DNA of 64,000 bases from Mauremys mutica (GCF_020497125.1 NC_059076.1:6253951-6317950), one strand, 5' to 3'; numbered from the stretch's first letter, positions 1 through 10,683 are shown. Notes: a model not told the origin generated them from the sequence alone. Translations and numbers: made by a program.

Positions 1-138
1 GGCTTTGGGATGTATGGCCACTGGGAAGCATTCATGGACAGAGGACTGTTCTCTCTGGATGGACTTCACCTGAGTAGGGAGGGAAATAGACTTATAGGAT
101 GGAGGCTGGCACAACTGATTAAGAGAGCTTTAAACTAG
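1..138 (+). pseudogene. CR1 copy A: end of ORF1 (esterase-like domain)
   Basis: The frame is open from base 1 to a TAG at 136-138 (45 codons), cut on the left by the window edge. It contains DGLHLSREGNRL followed by a basic tail ending KRALN. CR1-family ORF1 proteins often carry an SGNH/GDSL esterase domain whose last catalytic block is D-x-x-H; here that is D20 and H23 of the visible part. ORF2 of the same element follows directly. The assignment rests on this motif plus position, so the rest of the domain must lie upstream of the window. Confidence 0.6.
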
Positions 139-1270
139 GAATTTGGGGGAGATGTCCAGGTAATCTCCACACCAGAATTTAATATCGAGAATGAAGAAAA
201 CGAAGTAAGAAAAGATACAGCCCTGGATATGAGAATGGACATAAGGAGGAAGGGTAGTGTCGATACCAGTCTAATAGGTGATACTGGTCGTAGAATGTCT
301 GTGTCAAATTGGGTAAAGAATGTCAGTGAAGCCAAACAGCAAAAATTAAGATGTTTGTACACTAATGCAAGGAGCCTAGGTAACAAAATGGAGGAACTAG
401 AGGTACTGGTGCAGGAAGTGGGATAACAGAAACATGGTGGAATAGTAGTCATGACTGGAGTACAGGTATTGAAGGCTACGTGCTGTTTAGGAAAGACAGA
501 AATAATGGCAAAGGTGGTGGAGTAGCATTGTATATCAATGATGAGGTTAACTGTAAAGAAATAAGAAGTGATGGAATGGATAAGAGAGTCTGTCTGGGCA
601 AAAATCACATTGGGAAAGAAAGCTACTAGAGCCTCCCCTGGGAGAGTGCTTGGGGTGTGCTATAGACCACTGGGATCTGATCTGGATATGGATAGAGACC
701 TCTTTAATGTTTTTAATAAAGTAAATACTAATGGGAATTGTGTGATCATGGGAGACTTTAACTTTCCAGATATAGACTGGAGGACAAGTGGTAGTAATAA
801 TAATAGGGCTCAGATTTTTCTGGATGTGATAGGTGATGGATTCCTTCACCGAGTAGTTGAAGAACCAACAAGAGGGGATGCCACTTTAGATTTGGTTTTG
901 GTGAGTAGTGAGGACCTCATAGAAGCATTGGTTGTAGGGGACATCCTTGGTTCGAGTGACCATGAGCTAATGCAGTTCAAACTAGATGGAAGGTTAACCA
1001 AAATAGATATGGGACTAGGGTTTTTGATTTCAAAAGGGCTAACTTTAAAAAATTAAGGAAATTAGTTAGGGAAGTAGATTGGACTGAAGAACTTGTGGAT
1101 CTAAAGGCGGAGGAGGCCTGGCATTACTTCAAGTCAAAGCTGCAGAAACTATCAGAAGCCTGCATCCCAAGAAAGGGGGAAAAAATCATAGGCAGGAGTT
1201 GTAGACCAAGCTGGATGAGCAAGCATCTCAGAAAGGTGATTAAGAAAAAGCAGAAAGACTACAAGGAGTG
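139..1270 (+). pseudogene. CR1 copy A: ORF2 endonuclease part
   Basis: This is the apurinic-type endonuclease of a CR1 LINE, the enzyme that nicks target DNA for target-primed reverse transcription. Visible motifs in order: LYTNARSLGNK near 355-388, VLGVCYRP near 646, MGDFNFPDIDW at about 747-780, and the catalytic SDHE at about 954-965. The reading frame is broken by stops and frameshifts (for example the TAA after VQEVG near 424 and a TAA near 1054), so no complete ORF2 remains. Coding homology stops at KECIDE, where an LTR-like element starts, and resumes at 1974 in the same protein. Confidence 0.88.
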
Positions 1271-1968
1271 TATAGATGAGCCAGACTCACCCCTGCGGCG
1301 CCTCCTGCTGGTTATCCTGGGAATTAGCTCATTCCAGCATCCAGAGCACCCTCTGCAGGCTGGTGATCCACCTGTCCTCTTGGCCCCCCTGTCCCTCCCT
1401 GGACCCTGGTGCCCTATTAACTGGGGTGCTGCCCCCTGATAGTACCCCATCAATCTGGGTCTCCCCTCCCTGGGGAACCCCCAACCCACTATCCCCACTT
1501 TGTCTCAGTTTTGGCTACTGCCCAGTCTCCATCTAGCCCCCGTTCACTGGGGCAGACTGCAGTATCAGCCACTCGTCATAGGCAAAGGGGGTTTGGATCT
1601 GCTGCCTTGGCCTACTCCTGGGCTGCCCCCTGCAACCCCCAGTATCTGATGGCCTTGTGCTAGGCCGCAGCCTGGGGCTTTCCAGGCTGGAGCTCCTCAG
1701 CTGCTCTGCCTTTCCCCAGCCCTGCTCCCCTCAGGTACCATGGGACTAACTCCCTGCAGCCAGGCCCTTCTCCCTCTACAGGCAGAGGGAGACTATTTGC
1801 TCCTGGCTTCCCTGGCCTTTTTATACAGGCCAGCTGTGGCCTGATTAGGGTGTGGCCCAGCTGCGGCCGCTTCCCCAATCAGCCCAGCTTTTAGAGCTGC
1901 AGCCTTCAAGCCCTCTCAGGCCACTTTTTAAACCCCTCAGGGCAGGAGCGGGTAACCAACCCACTACA
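1271..1968 (-). mobile_element. Solo-LTR-like element (TGTA...TACA family, copy 1)
   Basis: A 698-bp insertion interrupts CR1 copy A between its endonuclease and reverse-transcriptase parts. It is flanked by a perfect 5-bp duplication, gagtg (1266-1270 and 1969-1973). It shares end sequences and interior with 20701-21362 and 40469-41254. Read on the minus strand it begins TGTAGTGGG and has a TATA-like box (CTGTATAAAAAGG, about 1816-1829) roughly 145 bp from its start. TG...CA-type ends, a 5-bp duplication and a promoter-like box suggest a solitary LTR on the minus strand. A terminal-inverted-repeat transposon is the alternative. No coding region is seen. Confidence 0.7.
1816..1830 (-). promoter_or_regulatory. 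TATA-like box of LTR-like copy 1
   Basis: The minus strand reads CTGTATAAAAAGGCC here. Similar boxes occur at matching positions in the copies near 21190, 41131, 61065 and, weaker, 46710 and 62915. This is the main reason for orienting the family on the minus strand. Confidence 0.5.
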
Positions 1969-1973
1969 GAGTG

Positions 1974-3889
1974 GAAGATGGGAGGGATCAGCAAGGAAAG
2001 CTAAATTATTGAGGTCAGAACATGTAGGGATAAAGAAAGAATGGCCAAAAGCCATGTAGAGTTGGACCTTGCAAAGGGAATTAAAACCAATAGTAAAAGG
2101 TTGTATAGCCATATAAATAAGAAGGAAAAAAAGAAAGAAGAAGTGGGACCGCTAAACACTGAGGATGGAGTGGAGGTTAAGGATAATCTAGGCATGGCCC
2201 AATATCTAAACAAATTCTTTGCCTCAGTCTTTAATTAGGCTAATGAGGAGCTTAGGGATAATGGTAGGATAACAAATGGGAATGAGGATATGGAGGTAGA
2301 TATTACCACATCCGAGGTAGAAGCCAAACTTGAACAGCTTAATGGGACTAAACTGGGGGGCCCAGATAATCTTCATCCAAGAATATTAAAGGAACTGGAA
2401 CATGAAATTGCAAGCTCATTAGCAAGAATTTGTAATGAATCTGTAAACTCAGGGGTTGTACCATATGATTGGAGAATTGCTAACATAGTTCCTATTTTTA
2501 AGAAAGGAAAAAAAGGTGATCTGGGTAACTATAGGCCTGTTAGTTTGACATCTGTAGTATGCAAGGTCTTGAAAAATTTTTAAAGGAGAAAGTAATGAAG
2601 GACATTGAGGTCAATGGTAATTGGGACAAAATACAACATGGTTTTACAAAAGGTAGCTCATGCCAAACCAACCTGATCTCCTTCTTTGAGAAGGTAACAG
2701 ATTATTTAGACAAAGGAAATGCAGTGGATCTAATTTACCTCGATTTCAGAAAGGCATTTGATACGATTCCACATGGGGAATTATTAGTTAAATTGGAAAA
2801 GATGGGGATCAATATGAAAATTGAAAGGTGGATAAGGAACTAGTTAAAGAGGAGACTACAATGGGTCGTACTGAAAGGTGAACTGTCAGGCTGGAAGGAG
2901 GTTACTAGTGGAGTTCCTCAGGAATCAGTTTTGGGACCAATCTTATTTAATCTTTTTATTACTGACCTTGGCACAAAAAGTGGGAATGTGCTAATAAAGT
3001 TTGTGGATGACACAAAGCTGGGAGGTATTGCTAACACAGAGAAGGACTGGAATATGATACAGGAAGATCTGGATGACCTTTTTAAACTGGAGTAATAGTA
3101 ACAGGATGAAATTTAATAGTGAAAAGTGCAAGGTCATGCATTTAGAGATTAATAACAAGAATTTTGGTTATAAATTGGGATGCATTAGTTGGAAGTAACA
3201 GAGGAGAAAGACCTCGGAGTGTTGGTTGATCACAGGATGACTATGAGCTGCCAATGGGATATGGCCATTAAAAAAGCTAATGCGGTATTGGGATGCATCA
3301 GGGAGGTATTTCCAGTAGAGATAAGGAGGTGTTAGTACCGTTATACAAGGCACTGGTGAGACCTTATCTGGAACATTGTGTGCAGTTCTGGTCTCCCATA
3401 TTTAAGAAGGATGAATTCAAACTGGAACAGGTACAGAGAAGGGCTACTAGGATGATCCGAGGAATGGAAAACCTTTCTCATTAAAGGAGACTCAAAGAGC
3501 TGGGCTTGTTTAGCCTAACCAATAGAAGGTTGAGGGGAGATTTGATTGCTCTTTATAAATATATCAGAGGGATAAATATCAGGGAGGGAGAGGAATTATT
3601 TAAGCTTAGTACCAATGTGGACACAAGAACAAATGGATATAAACTGTATATCAGGAAGTTTAGGCTTGAAATTAGATGAAGGTTTCTAACCATTAGAGGA
3701 GTGAAGTTCTGGAACAGCCTTCCAAGGGGAGCAGTGGAGGCAAAAGACATATCTGGCTTCAAGTCTAAGCTTGATAAGTTTATGGAAGGGATAGTATGAT
3801 GGGATAGCCTAATTTTGGCAATTAACTAATCTTTGATTATTAGTGGTAAATATGCCCAATGGTCTGTGATGGGATGTTAGATGGGGTGG
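1974..3889 (+). pseudogene. CR1 copy A: ORF2 reverse transcriptase and start of 3' UTR
   Basis: Reverse-transcriptase blocks appear in order: DDLHPRI-type region near 2365, VPIFKKGKKGD and NYRPVSLTSV near 2488-2560, QHGFTKGSSC near 2633, LIYLDFRKAFDTIPH near 2730-2772, GVPQESVLGP near 2910, and the catalytic FVDD at 3000-3011 (the CR1 form of the YADD box). The frame is broken repeatedly (TAA at 2581, TAG near 2841, frameshifts near 3090 and 3190). The C-terminal part ends KFMEGIV with a stop at 3797-3799, followed by 3' UTR up to the MITE at 3898. The reading frames match those of other CR1 copies in the window. Confidence 0.92.
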
Positions 3890-3897
3890 GATCTGAG
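3890..3897. repeat. Left 8-bp target-site duplication of MITE 3898-4704
   Basis: The sequence gatctgag occurs here and again at 4705-4712. In the paralogous CR1 3' UTR near 22321 it occurs once, with no insertion. Confidence 0.85.
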
Positions 3898-3984
3898 CAG
3901 TGATGAGCTGCCAAAATCATAACAACCGGTTCCCTCCTCACCCCAGGAGGGATCATGGTCCCGCCCCATTTTTTTTTTTTTTAC

Positions 3985-4012
3985 ACACACCTGACTTTAT
4001 AGTCAGGTGTGT
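3985..4012. repeat. Perfect hairpin inside the hAT MITE
   Basis: ACACACCTGACT (3985-3996) pairs with AGTCAGGTGTGT (4001-4012) around a 4-base loop, directly after a T-run. Confidence 0.8.
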
Positions 4013-4020
4013 AAAAACCT

Positions 4021-4180
4021 GCCACCGCGCCTGGACCCGCGCTGCCAGAGCTGCAGCCCGGCCCGCCGCCACACCCCGACCCGCGCTGCTGGAGCTGCAG
4101 CCCGGCCCGCCACCGCGCCCAGACCCGCGCTACCGGAGCTGCAGCCCGGCCCGCTGCCGCGCCCCAACCCGCGCTGCCGG
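4021..4180 (+). repeat. 44-bp tandem repeat, about 3.6 units, CpG rich
   Basis: The block GCTGCAGCCCGGCCCGC recurs at 4050, 4094 and 4138, exactly 44 bp apart. Units differ by a few substitutions. It lies inside the MITE and explains the long proline/alanine-rich open frames seen there. Confidence 0.85.
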
Positions 4181-4704
4181 TGCCCAGCATCTCGGTAGGT
4201 GAGGTCACGGCCGGAACCAGGCGAGCCGGAGCCGGGCGGCCAGGGCCGCGGGGCGGGCCACGGCCAGAGCCGGAGCCGGGCGGCTGGGGGGCCGGGTGGT
4301 GGTGGTGGGGACTCGGGGCAGGGAGGGACGCGGAGCCGGAGCCAGGCGGCTGGGGGGGGACGCGGGGGCCGGGGCACACCGCCCTCCTCGTTTCCTCTAC
4401 CCCTACCTCAGTGTCCTCTTCGGAGCCTCAGCGGGAAGCCTGCTTGCTTCTCAGCCCTCCCAAGCTTCCCGCGCGAAGAGCTGATTTGCGGGAAGCAGGG
4501 GGGGAGGAGAAGCAGGGCGGAGCATTCGTGGGAGGAGGTGGAGGCAGAGCTGAGGTAAGCTGGGCCGCAGCAGGGAGCTCTTGTTAAATTTAAATGCCCT
4601 TTTAGAACAAGTTCTCCCACGCGGGACAACCGGTTCTAAAATGGCTTCTAAATTTAGCAACCGGTTCGCGTGAACCGGTGCGAACCGGCTGCAGCTCACC
4701 ACTG

Positions 4705-5024
4705 GATCTGAGTTACTACAGAGAATTCTTTCCTGGGTGCTGGCTGGTGAGTCTTGCCCACATGCTCAGGGTTTAGCTGATCACCATATTTGCGGTCGGG
4801 AAGGAATTTTACTCCAGGGCAGATTGGCAGAAGCGCTGGAGGTTTTTCATCTTCCTCTGCAGCGTGGGGCACGGCTCACTTGCTGGAGGATTCTCTGCAC
4901 CTTGAGGTTTTTAAACAATGACTGGAGGAATTCAATAACTCAGACATAGGTTAGAGGTTTGTTACAGGAGTGGGTGGGTGAGATTCTGTGGCCTGCATTG
5001 TGCAGAAGGTCAGACTAGATGATC
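4705..5024 (+). mobile_element. CR1 copy A: 3' UTR, second segment
   Basis: This continues the 3' UTR interrupted at 3897. It is collinear with 22320-22638 (for example tgcccacatgctcagg and gcagattggcag in the same order). It stops in atgatc at 5019-5024, the left copy of the duplication around CR1 copy B, and resumes at 8227. Confidence 0.88.
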
Positions 5025-7085
5025 TGGTTCTCATGGGAGACTTTAATCACCTTGATATCTGCTGGGAGAGCAATACAGCAGTGCACAGACAATCCAGGAA
5101 GCTTTTGGAAAGCACAGGGGACAATTTCCTGGTGCAAGTGCTGGAGGAACAACTAGGGGCAGAGCTCTTTTAGACCTGCTGCTCACAAACAGGGAAGAAT
5201 TCATAGGGAAAGCAAAAGGGGATGGGAACCTGGGAGGCAGTGACCATGAGATAGTCGAGTTCAGGATCCTGACACAAGGAAGAAAGGAGAGCAGCAGAAT
5301 AAGGACCCTGGACTTCAGAAAAGCAGACTTTGACTCCCTCACGGTACTGATGGGCAGAATCCCCTGGGAGAATAACATGAGGGTGAAAGGAATCCAGGAG
5401 AGCTGGCTGTATTTTAAAGAAGCCTTATTGAGGCTTCTTTAAAAAACATCCCGATGTGTAGAAAGAATAGTAAATATGGCAGGAGACCAGCTTGGCGTAA
5501 TAGTGAAATCCTTGCTGACCTTAAACACAAAAAAGAAGCTTACAAGAAGTGGAAGATTGGACAAATGACCAGGGAGGAGTATAAAAATATTGCTCAGGCA
5601 TGCAGGAGTGAAATCAGGAAGGCCAAATCACACTTGGAGTTGCAGCTAACAAGAGATGTTAAGAGTAACAAGAAGGGTTTCTTCAGGTATGTTAGCAACA
5701 AGAAGAAAGTCAAGAAAAGTGTGGGCCCCTTGCTGAATGAGGGAGGGAATCTAGTGACAGAGGATGTGAAAAAAACTAATGTACTCAATGCTTTTCTTGC
5801 CTCTGTCTTCACAAACAAGGTCAGATCCCAGACTGCTGCATAGAGCAGCACAGTATGGGGAGGAGATGACCAGCCCTCTGTGGAGAAAGAAGTGGTTCAG
5901 GACTATTTAGAAAAACTGGACAAGCACAAGTCTATGGGGCCGGATGCACTGAATCCGAGGGTGCTAAAGGAGTTGGCGGATGTGATTGCAGAGCCATTGG
6001 CCATTATCTTTGAAAACTCATGGTGATCAGGGGAGGTCCCGGATGACTGGAAAAAGGCTAATGTAGTTCCCATCTTTAAAAAAGGAAAGGAGGAGGATCC
6101 GGGGAACTACAGGCCAGTCAGCCTCACCTCAGTCCCTGGAAAAATCATGGAGCAGTTCCTCAAGGCATCAATTCTGAAGCACTTAGAGGAGAGGAAAGTG
6201 ATCAAGAACAGTCAGCATGGATTCACTAAGGGCAAGTCATGCCTGACTAACCTAATTGCCTTCTATGAGGAGATAACTGGGTTTGTGGATGAGGGGAAAG
6301 CAGTGGATGTGTTATTCCTTGACTTTAGCAAAGCTTTTGATACCGTCTCCCACAGTATTCTTGCCGGAAAGTTAAAGTAGTATGGGCTGGATGAATGGAC
6401 TATAAGGTAGATAGAAAGCTGGCTAGATCGTCGGGCTCAATGGGTAGTGATCAATGGCTCCATGTCTAGTTGGCAGCCGGTATCAAGCGGAGTGCCCCAA
6501 GGGTCGGTCCTGGGGCCAGTTTTGTTCAATATCTTCATTAATGATCTGGAGGATGGTGTGAACTGCACCCTCAGCAAGTTTGCAGATGACACTAAACTGG
6601 GAGGAGTGGTAGATACGCTGAAGGGTAGGGATAGGATACAGAGGGACCTAGACAAATTAGAGGACTGGGCCAAAAGAAACCTGATGATGTTCAACAAGGA
6701 CAAGTGCAGAGTCCTGCACTTAGGACGGAAGAATCCCATTCACTGCTACAGACTAGGAACCGAATGGCTGGGCAGCAGTTCTGCAGAAAAGGACCTAGGG
6801 GTTACAGTGGACGAGAAGCTGGATATGAGTCAACAGTGTGCCCTTGTTGCCAAGAAGGCTAATGGCATTTTGGGCTTTATAAGTAGGGGCATTGCCAGCA
6901 GATTGAGGGACGTGATCATTCCCCTCTATTCGACATTGGTGAGGCCTCATCTGGAGTACTGTGTCCAGTTTTGGGCCCCACACTACAAAATGGATATGAA
7001 AAAATTGGAAAGAGTCCAGCGGAGGGCAACAAAAATGATTAGGGGGCTGGAGCACATGACTTATGAGGAGAGGCTGAGGGAACTG
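5025..7085 (+). pseudogene. CR1 copy B: ORF2, 5'-truncated, first segment
   Basis: A younger, better preserved CR1. It begins inside the endonuclease (LMGDFNHLDICW near 5034) and continues through SDHEIVEF near 5238-5262, KKEAYKKWKIG near 5531-5560, VPIFKKGKEEDPGNYRPVS near 6070-6120, QHGFTKGKSCLTN, FLDFSKAFDTVSH near 6316-6352, [10 protein letters not shown] near 6490 and the catalytic FADD at 6579-6590. Stops include TGA near 6024, TAG at 6378-6380 and TAG near 6408. The frame is interrupted after RLREL at 7085 by CR1 copy C and resumes at 7841. The flanking atgatc copies (5019-5024, 8221-8226) show it landed in the 3' UTR of copy A. Confidence 0.93.
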
Positions 7086-7834
7086 CAAAGTGCTCCACTT
7101 AGGAAGGAAAAATCTGTTTCACACATACAGAATGGGAAGAGACTGTCTAGGAAGGAGTACGGCAGAAAGGGATCTAGGGGGTATAGTGGACCACAAGCTA
7201 AATATGAGTCAACAGTGTGATGCTGTTGCAAAAAAAGCAAATGTGATTCTGGGATGCATTAACAGGTGTGTTGTGAACAAGACACGAGAAGTCATTCTTC
7301 CGCTCTACTCTGCGTTGGTTAGGCCTCAACTGGAGTATCATGTCCAGTTTTCAAGAAAGATGTGGAGAAATTGGAGAGGGTCCAGAGAAGAGCAACAAGA
7401 ATGATTAAAGGTCTTGAGAACATGATCTATGAAGGAAGGCTGAAAGAATTGGGTTTGTTTAGTTTGGAAAAGAGAAGACTGAGAGGGGACATGATGGCAG
7501 TTTTCAGGTATCTAAAAGGGTGTCATCAGGAGGAAGGGGAAAACTTGTTCACCTTAGCCTCTAAGGATAGAACAAGAAGCAATGGGCTTAAACTGCAGCA
7601 AGGGAGGTTTGGGTTGGACATTAGGAAAAAGTTCCTAACTGTCAGGGTGGTTAAAAACTGGAATAAATTGCCTAGGGAGGTTGTGGAATCTCCATCTCTG
7701 GAGATATTTAAGAGTAGGTTAGATAAATGTCTATCAGGGATGGTCTAGACAGTATTTGGTCCTGGCATGAAGGCAGGAGACTGGACTTGATGACCTCTCG
7801 AGGTCCCTTCCAGTCCTAGAATCTATGAATCTGT
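7086..7834 (+). pseudogene. CR1 copy C nested inside copy B
   Basis: A strongly 5'-truncated CR1 of another subfamily. It starts at LHLGRKN, keeps the RT thumb and C-terminal region ([17 protein letters not shown] near 7206, then after a frameshift [15 protein letters not shown] near 7371) and ends at a TAG at 7746-7748. Its 3' UTR ends in imperfect repeats ctatgaatctgtg. It is flanked by the 6-bp duplication gaactg (7080-7085 and 7835-7840). Removing it makes copy B read continuously from RLREL into GLFSLQKRR, as in the minus-strand copy near 60330. Confidence 0.9.
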
Positions 7835-7840
7835 GAACTG

Positions 7841-8220
7841 GGATTGTTTAGTCTGCAGAAGAGAAGAATGAGGGGGGATTTGATAGCTGCTTTCAACTAC
7901 CTGAAAGGGGGTTCCAAAGAGGATGGATCTAGACTGTTCTCAGTGGTAGCAGATGACAGAACAAGGAGTAATGGTCTCAAGTTGCAGAGGGGGAGGTTTA
8001 GGTTGGATATTAGGAAAAACTTTTTCACTAGGAGGGTTGTGAAGCACTGGAATGGGTTACCTAGGGAGGTGGTGGAATCTCCTTCCTTAGAGGTTTTTAA
8101 GGTCAGGCTTGACAAAGCCCTGGCTGGGATGATTTAGTTGGGAATTGGTCCGGCTTTGAGCAGGGGATCAGAATAGATGACCTCCTGAGGTCCCTTCCAA
8201 CCCTGATATTCTATGATTCT
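7841..8220 (+). mobile_element. CR1 copy B: C-terminus of ORF2 and 3' end
   Basis: The frame [20 protein letters not shown] continues to a stop at 8135-8137. The 3' UTR contains gctttgagcagggg and gacctcctgaggtccc, and the element ends in tandem ATTCTATG-type units, typical of CR1 3' ends. The same tail closes the SINE at 25694-25867. Confidence 0.9.
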
Positions 8221-8226
8221 ATGATC

Positions 8227-8273
8227 ATAATGGTCCCTTCTGACCTTAAAGTCTATGAGTCTATGTGACTATG
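8227..8273 (+). mobile_element. CR1 copy A: last 3' end segment
   Basis: ataatggtcccttctgacc followed by TCTATGAG-type repeats. It is collinear with 22639-22676, where the same sequence directly follows agactagatgatc. This confirms that copy B (5025-8220) is an insertion. Confidence 0.85.
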
Positions 8274-9394
8274 TAATATTTGTGATTTGATATTTGTGCT
8301 GTGTGACTTGTTGTCTAAGTCACATGATATGATTTCTGATCCCTGACTGATGACCTTCCAGCTTACTGCCCCAGAGAGATCTCAAGATGGCCCTGTGAAT
8401 ACTTCCAGCATGAAAATGCTAATGCAAATATATAGTCAGTTACTCATTTTGTACACATGTACAATTGTCATGGCACATGTGTCTGCACAAAGAGCCCACA
8501 GTTGTGTGTGAGTGTCAGTTAGAAGTGTTTAATAATCCATTTGTGTATGGAAATATTTGCTTGTGTGCATAAAAACTGCTTTGCACATGTGCAAAACCAG
8601 AGACCTTTTAAAAACTTGCCTTTATAAACACATTTAGTCTCAGAGGACAGGCCAGAAAACATATGGCATTGACCTATATTCTGCTCCTCTTTAATCAGAA
8701 GCTGTACAAAGATTTTTGGCCCATATTCAGTAAGAGATGAGACCACAGAAGGGAAATGCAGACATTAGGCTTATCCCCTTTTCCACTAGGGCAGCAAATA
8801 CGGAACTATAGCTAGACATGGGTACTCTTTTGGGCTTGATCCATGCATGTCCATGGAAGGGTTCCCATGGACTTCGATCCAGATCTTGAAGACAAACTCC
8901 TTTTAAATCATCCTTTGACTCCCTAGACATATCAACTCGCAAGCACTTTTCTCCAGAGGCTACCTGAGGTTTTTTTATACCAAAGGCGAACAATCTCCTA
9001 TTAAATGTAAAGGTAACACACCATGAAAGGTCGCCATTTAAAGCCAAATTTTGCCTTTGTCTAGATTCACCTTGTAAGATAGTGAACTCACCAGCTGTAG
9101 CATCCCTTTGTCTCACAATGCAGTGCTTCAGGGGCTTCTCATCTCCAGAATGTCCTGCTGGCCCTCTGCTTCTCATTTGGTCTTCTATTGCTCAGCCCTC
9201 TGACCAAGTGACATAAAGTTCAAACCCCATCTGGGGTAACAAAAGTGGTAACTGAAAGTCCAAAATCAGTCCAGCTAATAAGTCTTCTGTCCCTCTTGGG
9301 CTCCACTGAAGTGTTCTTACTGGCCTTTCCTCATGGCCTAATCTACTGTAGTCAATGGTGCCTGCAGCTGAGCTTTTCCAAAAAGGTTTACAGC
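8274..9394. other. No recognised gene; one old dispersed repeat
   Basis: AT-rich, non-repetitive sequence. Around 8830-8890 there is a self-complementary fragment (gatccatgcatgtccatgg / ccatggacttcgatcc) resembling 13974-14040 and 36370-36445. A 149-codon open frame on the minus strand (8727-9176) matches nothing I know and lacks splice-site support. Confidence 0.4.
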
Positions 9395-10150
9395 ATATTT
9401 CATCTGCATAATGAAAGTGCAAGCCACAAGTTAAATATTTTTTTAAACAGCAAATGCCTGCAGCATGACCCAAACCCAGTTTACCTTGGTGTGACATTGG
9501 TCATTGACATGCCATAACCACCTGAGGAAGACAGCAGCCAAAGTTACCACTCGGAACAACTTGCTCAGAAAACTGGCCAGCTCAACGTGGGGTGCAAGTG
9601 TCTGGACGCGTAGAAAATACTCCATTGGCCTCTGTTATTCAACAGCAGAGTACTGGGCTCCTGTCTGGTGTCGCTCATCTCACGCAAGACTGGTCGATGT
9701 AGAGCTTAACAAAGCTATGTGCACTGCTACCAAGACTTCATGTGCAACTCCCTTGCCATGGCTGCTAATACCTAGTAACATAGCACCGCCACATATTCAC
9801 CATGGGGGAGTCTCCATCATGCTCCTGGGCCAAGATCAGTGAGAACAGCAACTTGCCTCTGTAACCTCTTTAGCCACCTGCCAGTTTGCTTGTCTTCTAG
9901 ACATCTTTTATGGTCACTTATGCCACTACAGGACATGCCGATGGAATCTGCTTGGCATAACAAGTGGTCAGTGATGATAGTCATTAATCACTCTTGTCAC
10001 CGACCCAACCATGTGTCCACCACGTTTTGGCCTGCCAAGGCACATGTGGTCATCCCTCAACTGGTTTCGAACAGGACAGAGTAATTGTGCGGCCAGTCTT
10101 TTCAAATGGGGTTTATCTAATGACCCACAATGTAGTGAGAGGGCCTACTC
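9395..10150 (+). pseudogene. Decayed non-CR1 LINE, RT C-terminal region
   Basis: Broken frames read DPNPVYLGVTL near 9466, KTAAKVTTRNNLLRKLASS near 9530, GLCYSTAEYWAPVWCRSSH near 9622 and, after frameshifts, RFGLPRHMWSSLNWFRTGQ near 10022. This block order (LGVTLD, NLLRKLAG, YSTAEYCAPVW, DLPRR.W..LNR.RTG) is familiar from the C-terminal part of animal non-LTR retrotransposon polyproteins that are not CR1. I cannot assign the clade from this fragment. The catalytic RT core is absent and the frames are interrupted by stops, so it is a relic. Confidence 0.7.
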
Positions 10151-10251
10151 ACTTCTTGTCTTACCAGGTTTTCCCTCACTGCCTCCGTTCCCTCAGGGAC
10201 TCTGGAAGCTTGCCTAGGGCTTTCCCTGCTCCTGGTAGGCCCTAGCTCAGG

Positions 10252-10675
10252 CAGGGCCGCCCAGAGGATTCCTGGGGCCTGGGGTCTTCGGCGGCGGGGG
10301 GCCCCCGCTTCGGCGGTAATTCAGCGGCGGGGGGTCCTTCCACTCTGGGACCCGCCACCGAAGTACCCCGAAGACCCGCGGCGGGGCTCCCCCCCACGGC
10401 CGAATTACCACCGAAGACCCAGCTGCACTTCGGCGGGGGGTCCCGCTTCGGCGGTAATTCGGCGGCAGGGGGTTCTTTGCCCCGGAGCGGAAGGACCCCC
10501 CGCCAGCGAAGACCGGGAGTGGAGGAAGCTCCAGAGGCCCGGGCCCCGTGAGAGTTTTCCGGGGCTCCCGGAGCAAGTGAAGGACCCCGCTCCAAGGGCC
10601 CTGAAAAACTCTCGTGGGGGCCCCTGTGGGGCCTGGGGCAAATTGCCCCACTTGCCCCCCCCCTCTGGGTGCCCT
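10252..10675. mobile_element. GC-rich hAT-type MITE with perfect 8-bp duplication
   Basis: A 424-bp non-coding element beginning CAGGGCCGCCCAGAGG and ending CCTCTGGGTGCCCTG (imperfect inverted repeats). It is flanked by agctcagg at 10244-10251 and 10676-10683. The interior is very GC rich, with repeated cttcggcggtaattc modules and many CpGs. Open frames on the minus strand reflect base composition only. Confidence 0.85.
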
Positions 10676-10683
10676 GAGCTCAG

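Larger units (their letters stand above)
3898..4704. mobile_element. GC-rich hAT-type MITE in the CR1 3' UTR
   Basis: An 807-bp non-coding element. Its ends are inverted repeats (CAGTGATGAGCTGC on the left, GCAGCTCACCACTG on the right) and it is flanked by the perfect 8-bp duplication gatctgag, the size hAT transposases make. The paralogous CR1 3' UTR near 22321 shows the uninterrupted site. The interior holds a T-run, a 12-bp hairpin (3985-4012), a 44-bp tandem repeat (4021-4180), a CpG-rich block to about 4400, and AACCGG-containing arms near both ends. The long open frames inside it on both strands are low-complexity GC artefacts. A source transposase is not present in the window. Confidence 0.85.

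Noticed and set aside
4021..4180. CRISPR-like regular repeats
   Set aside because: Units are contiguous 44-bp tandem repeats without spacers, in vertebrate-type DNA.
3981..4587. Overlapping long open frames in several phases on both strands, proline/alanine/glycine rich
   Set aside because: They lie inside a GC-rich MITE with a tandem repeat; open length follows from low stop-codon frequency, and no domain is visible.
8727..9176. 149-codon minus-strand open frame as a host gene
   Set aside because: No recognised domain and no splice context; part overlaps an old dispersed repeat.
10242..10651. Minus-strand open frames up to 134 codons
   Set aside because: GC-rich MITE interior bounded by an 8-bp duplication; several frames are open at once.
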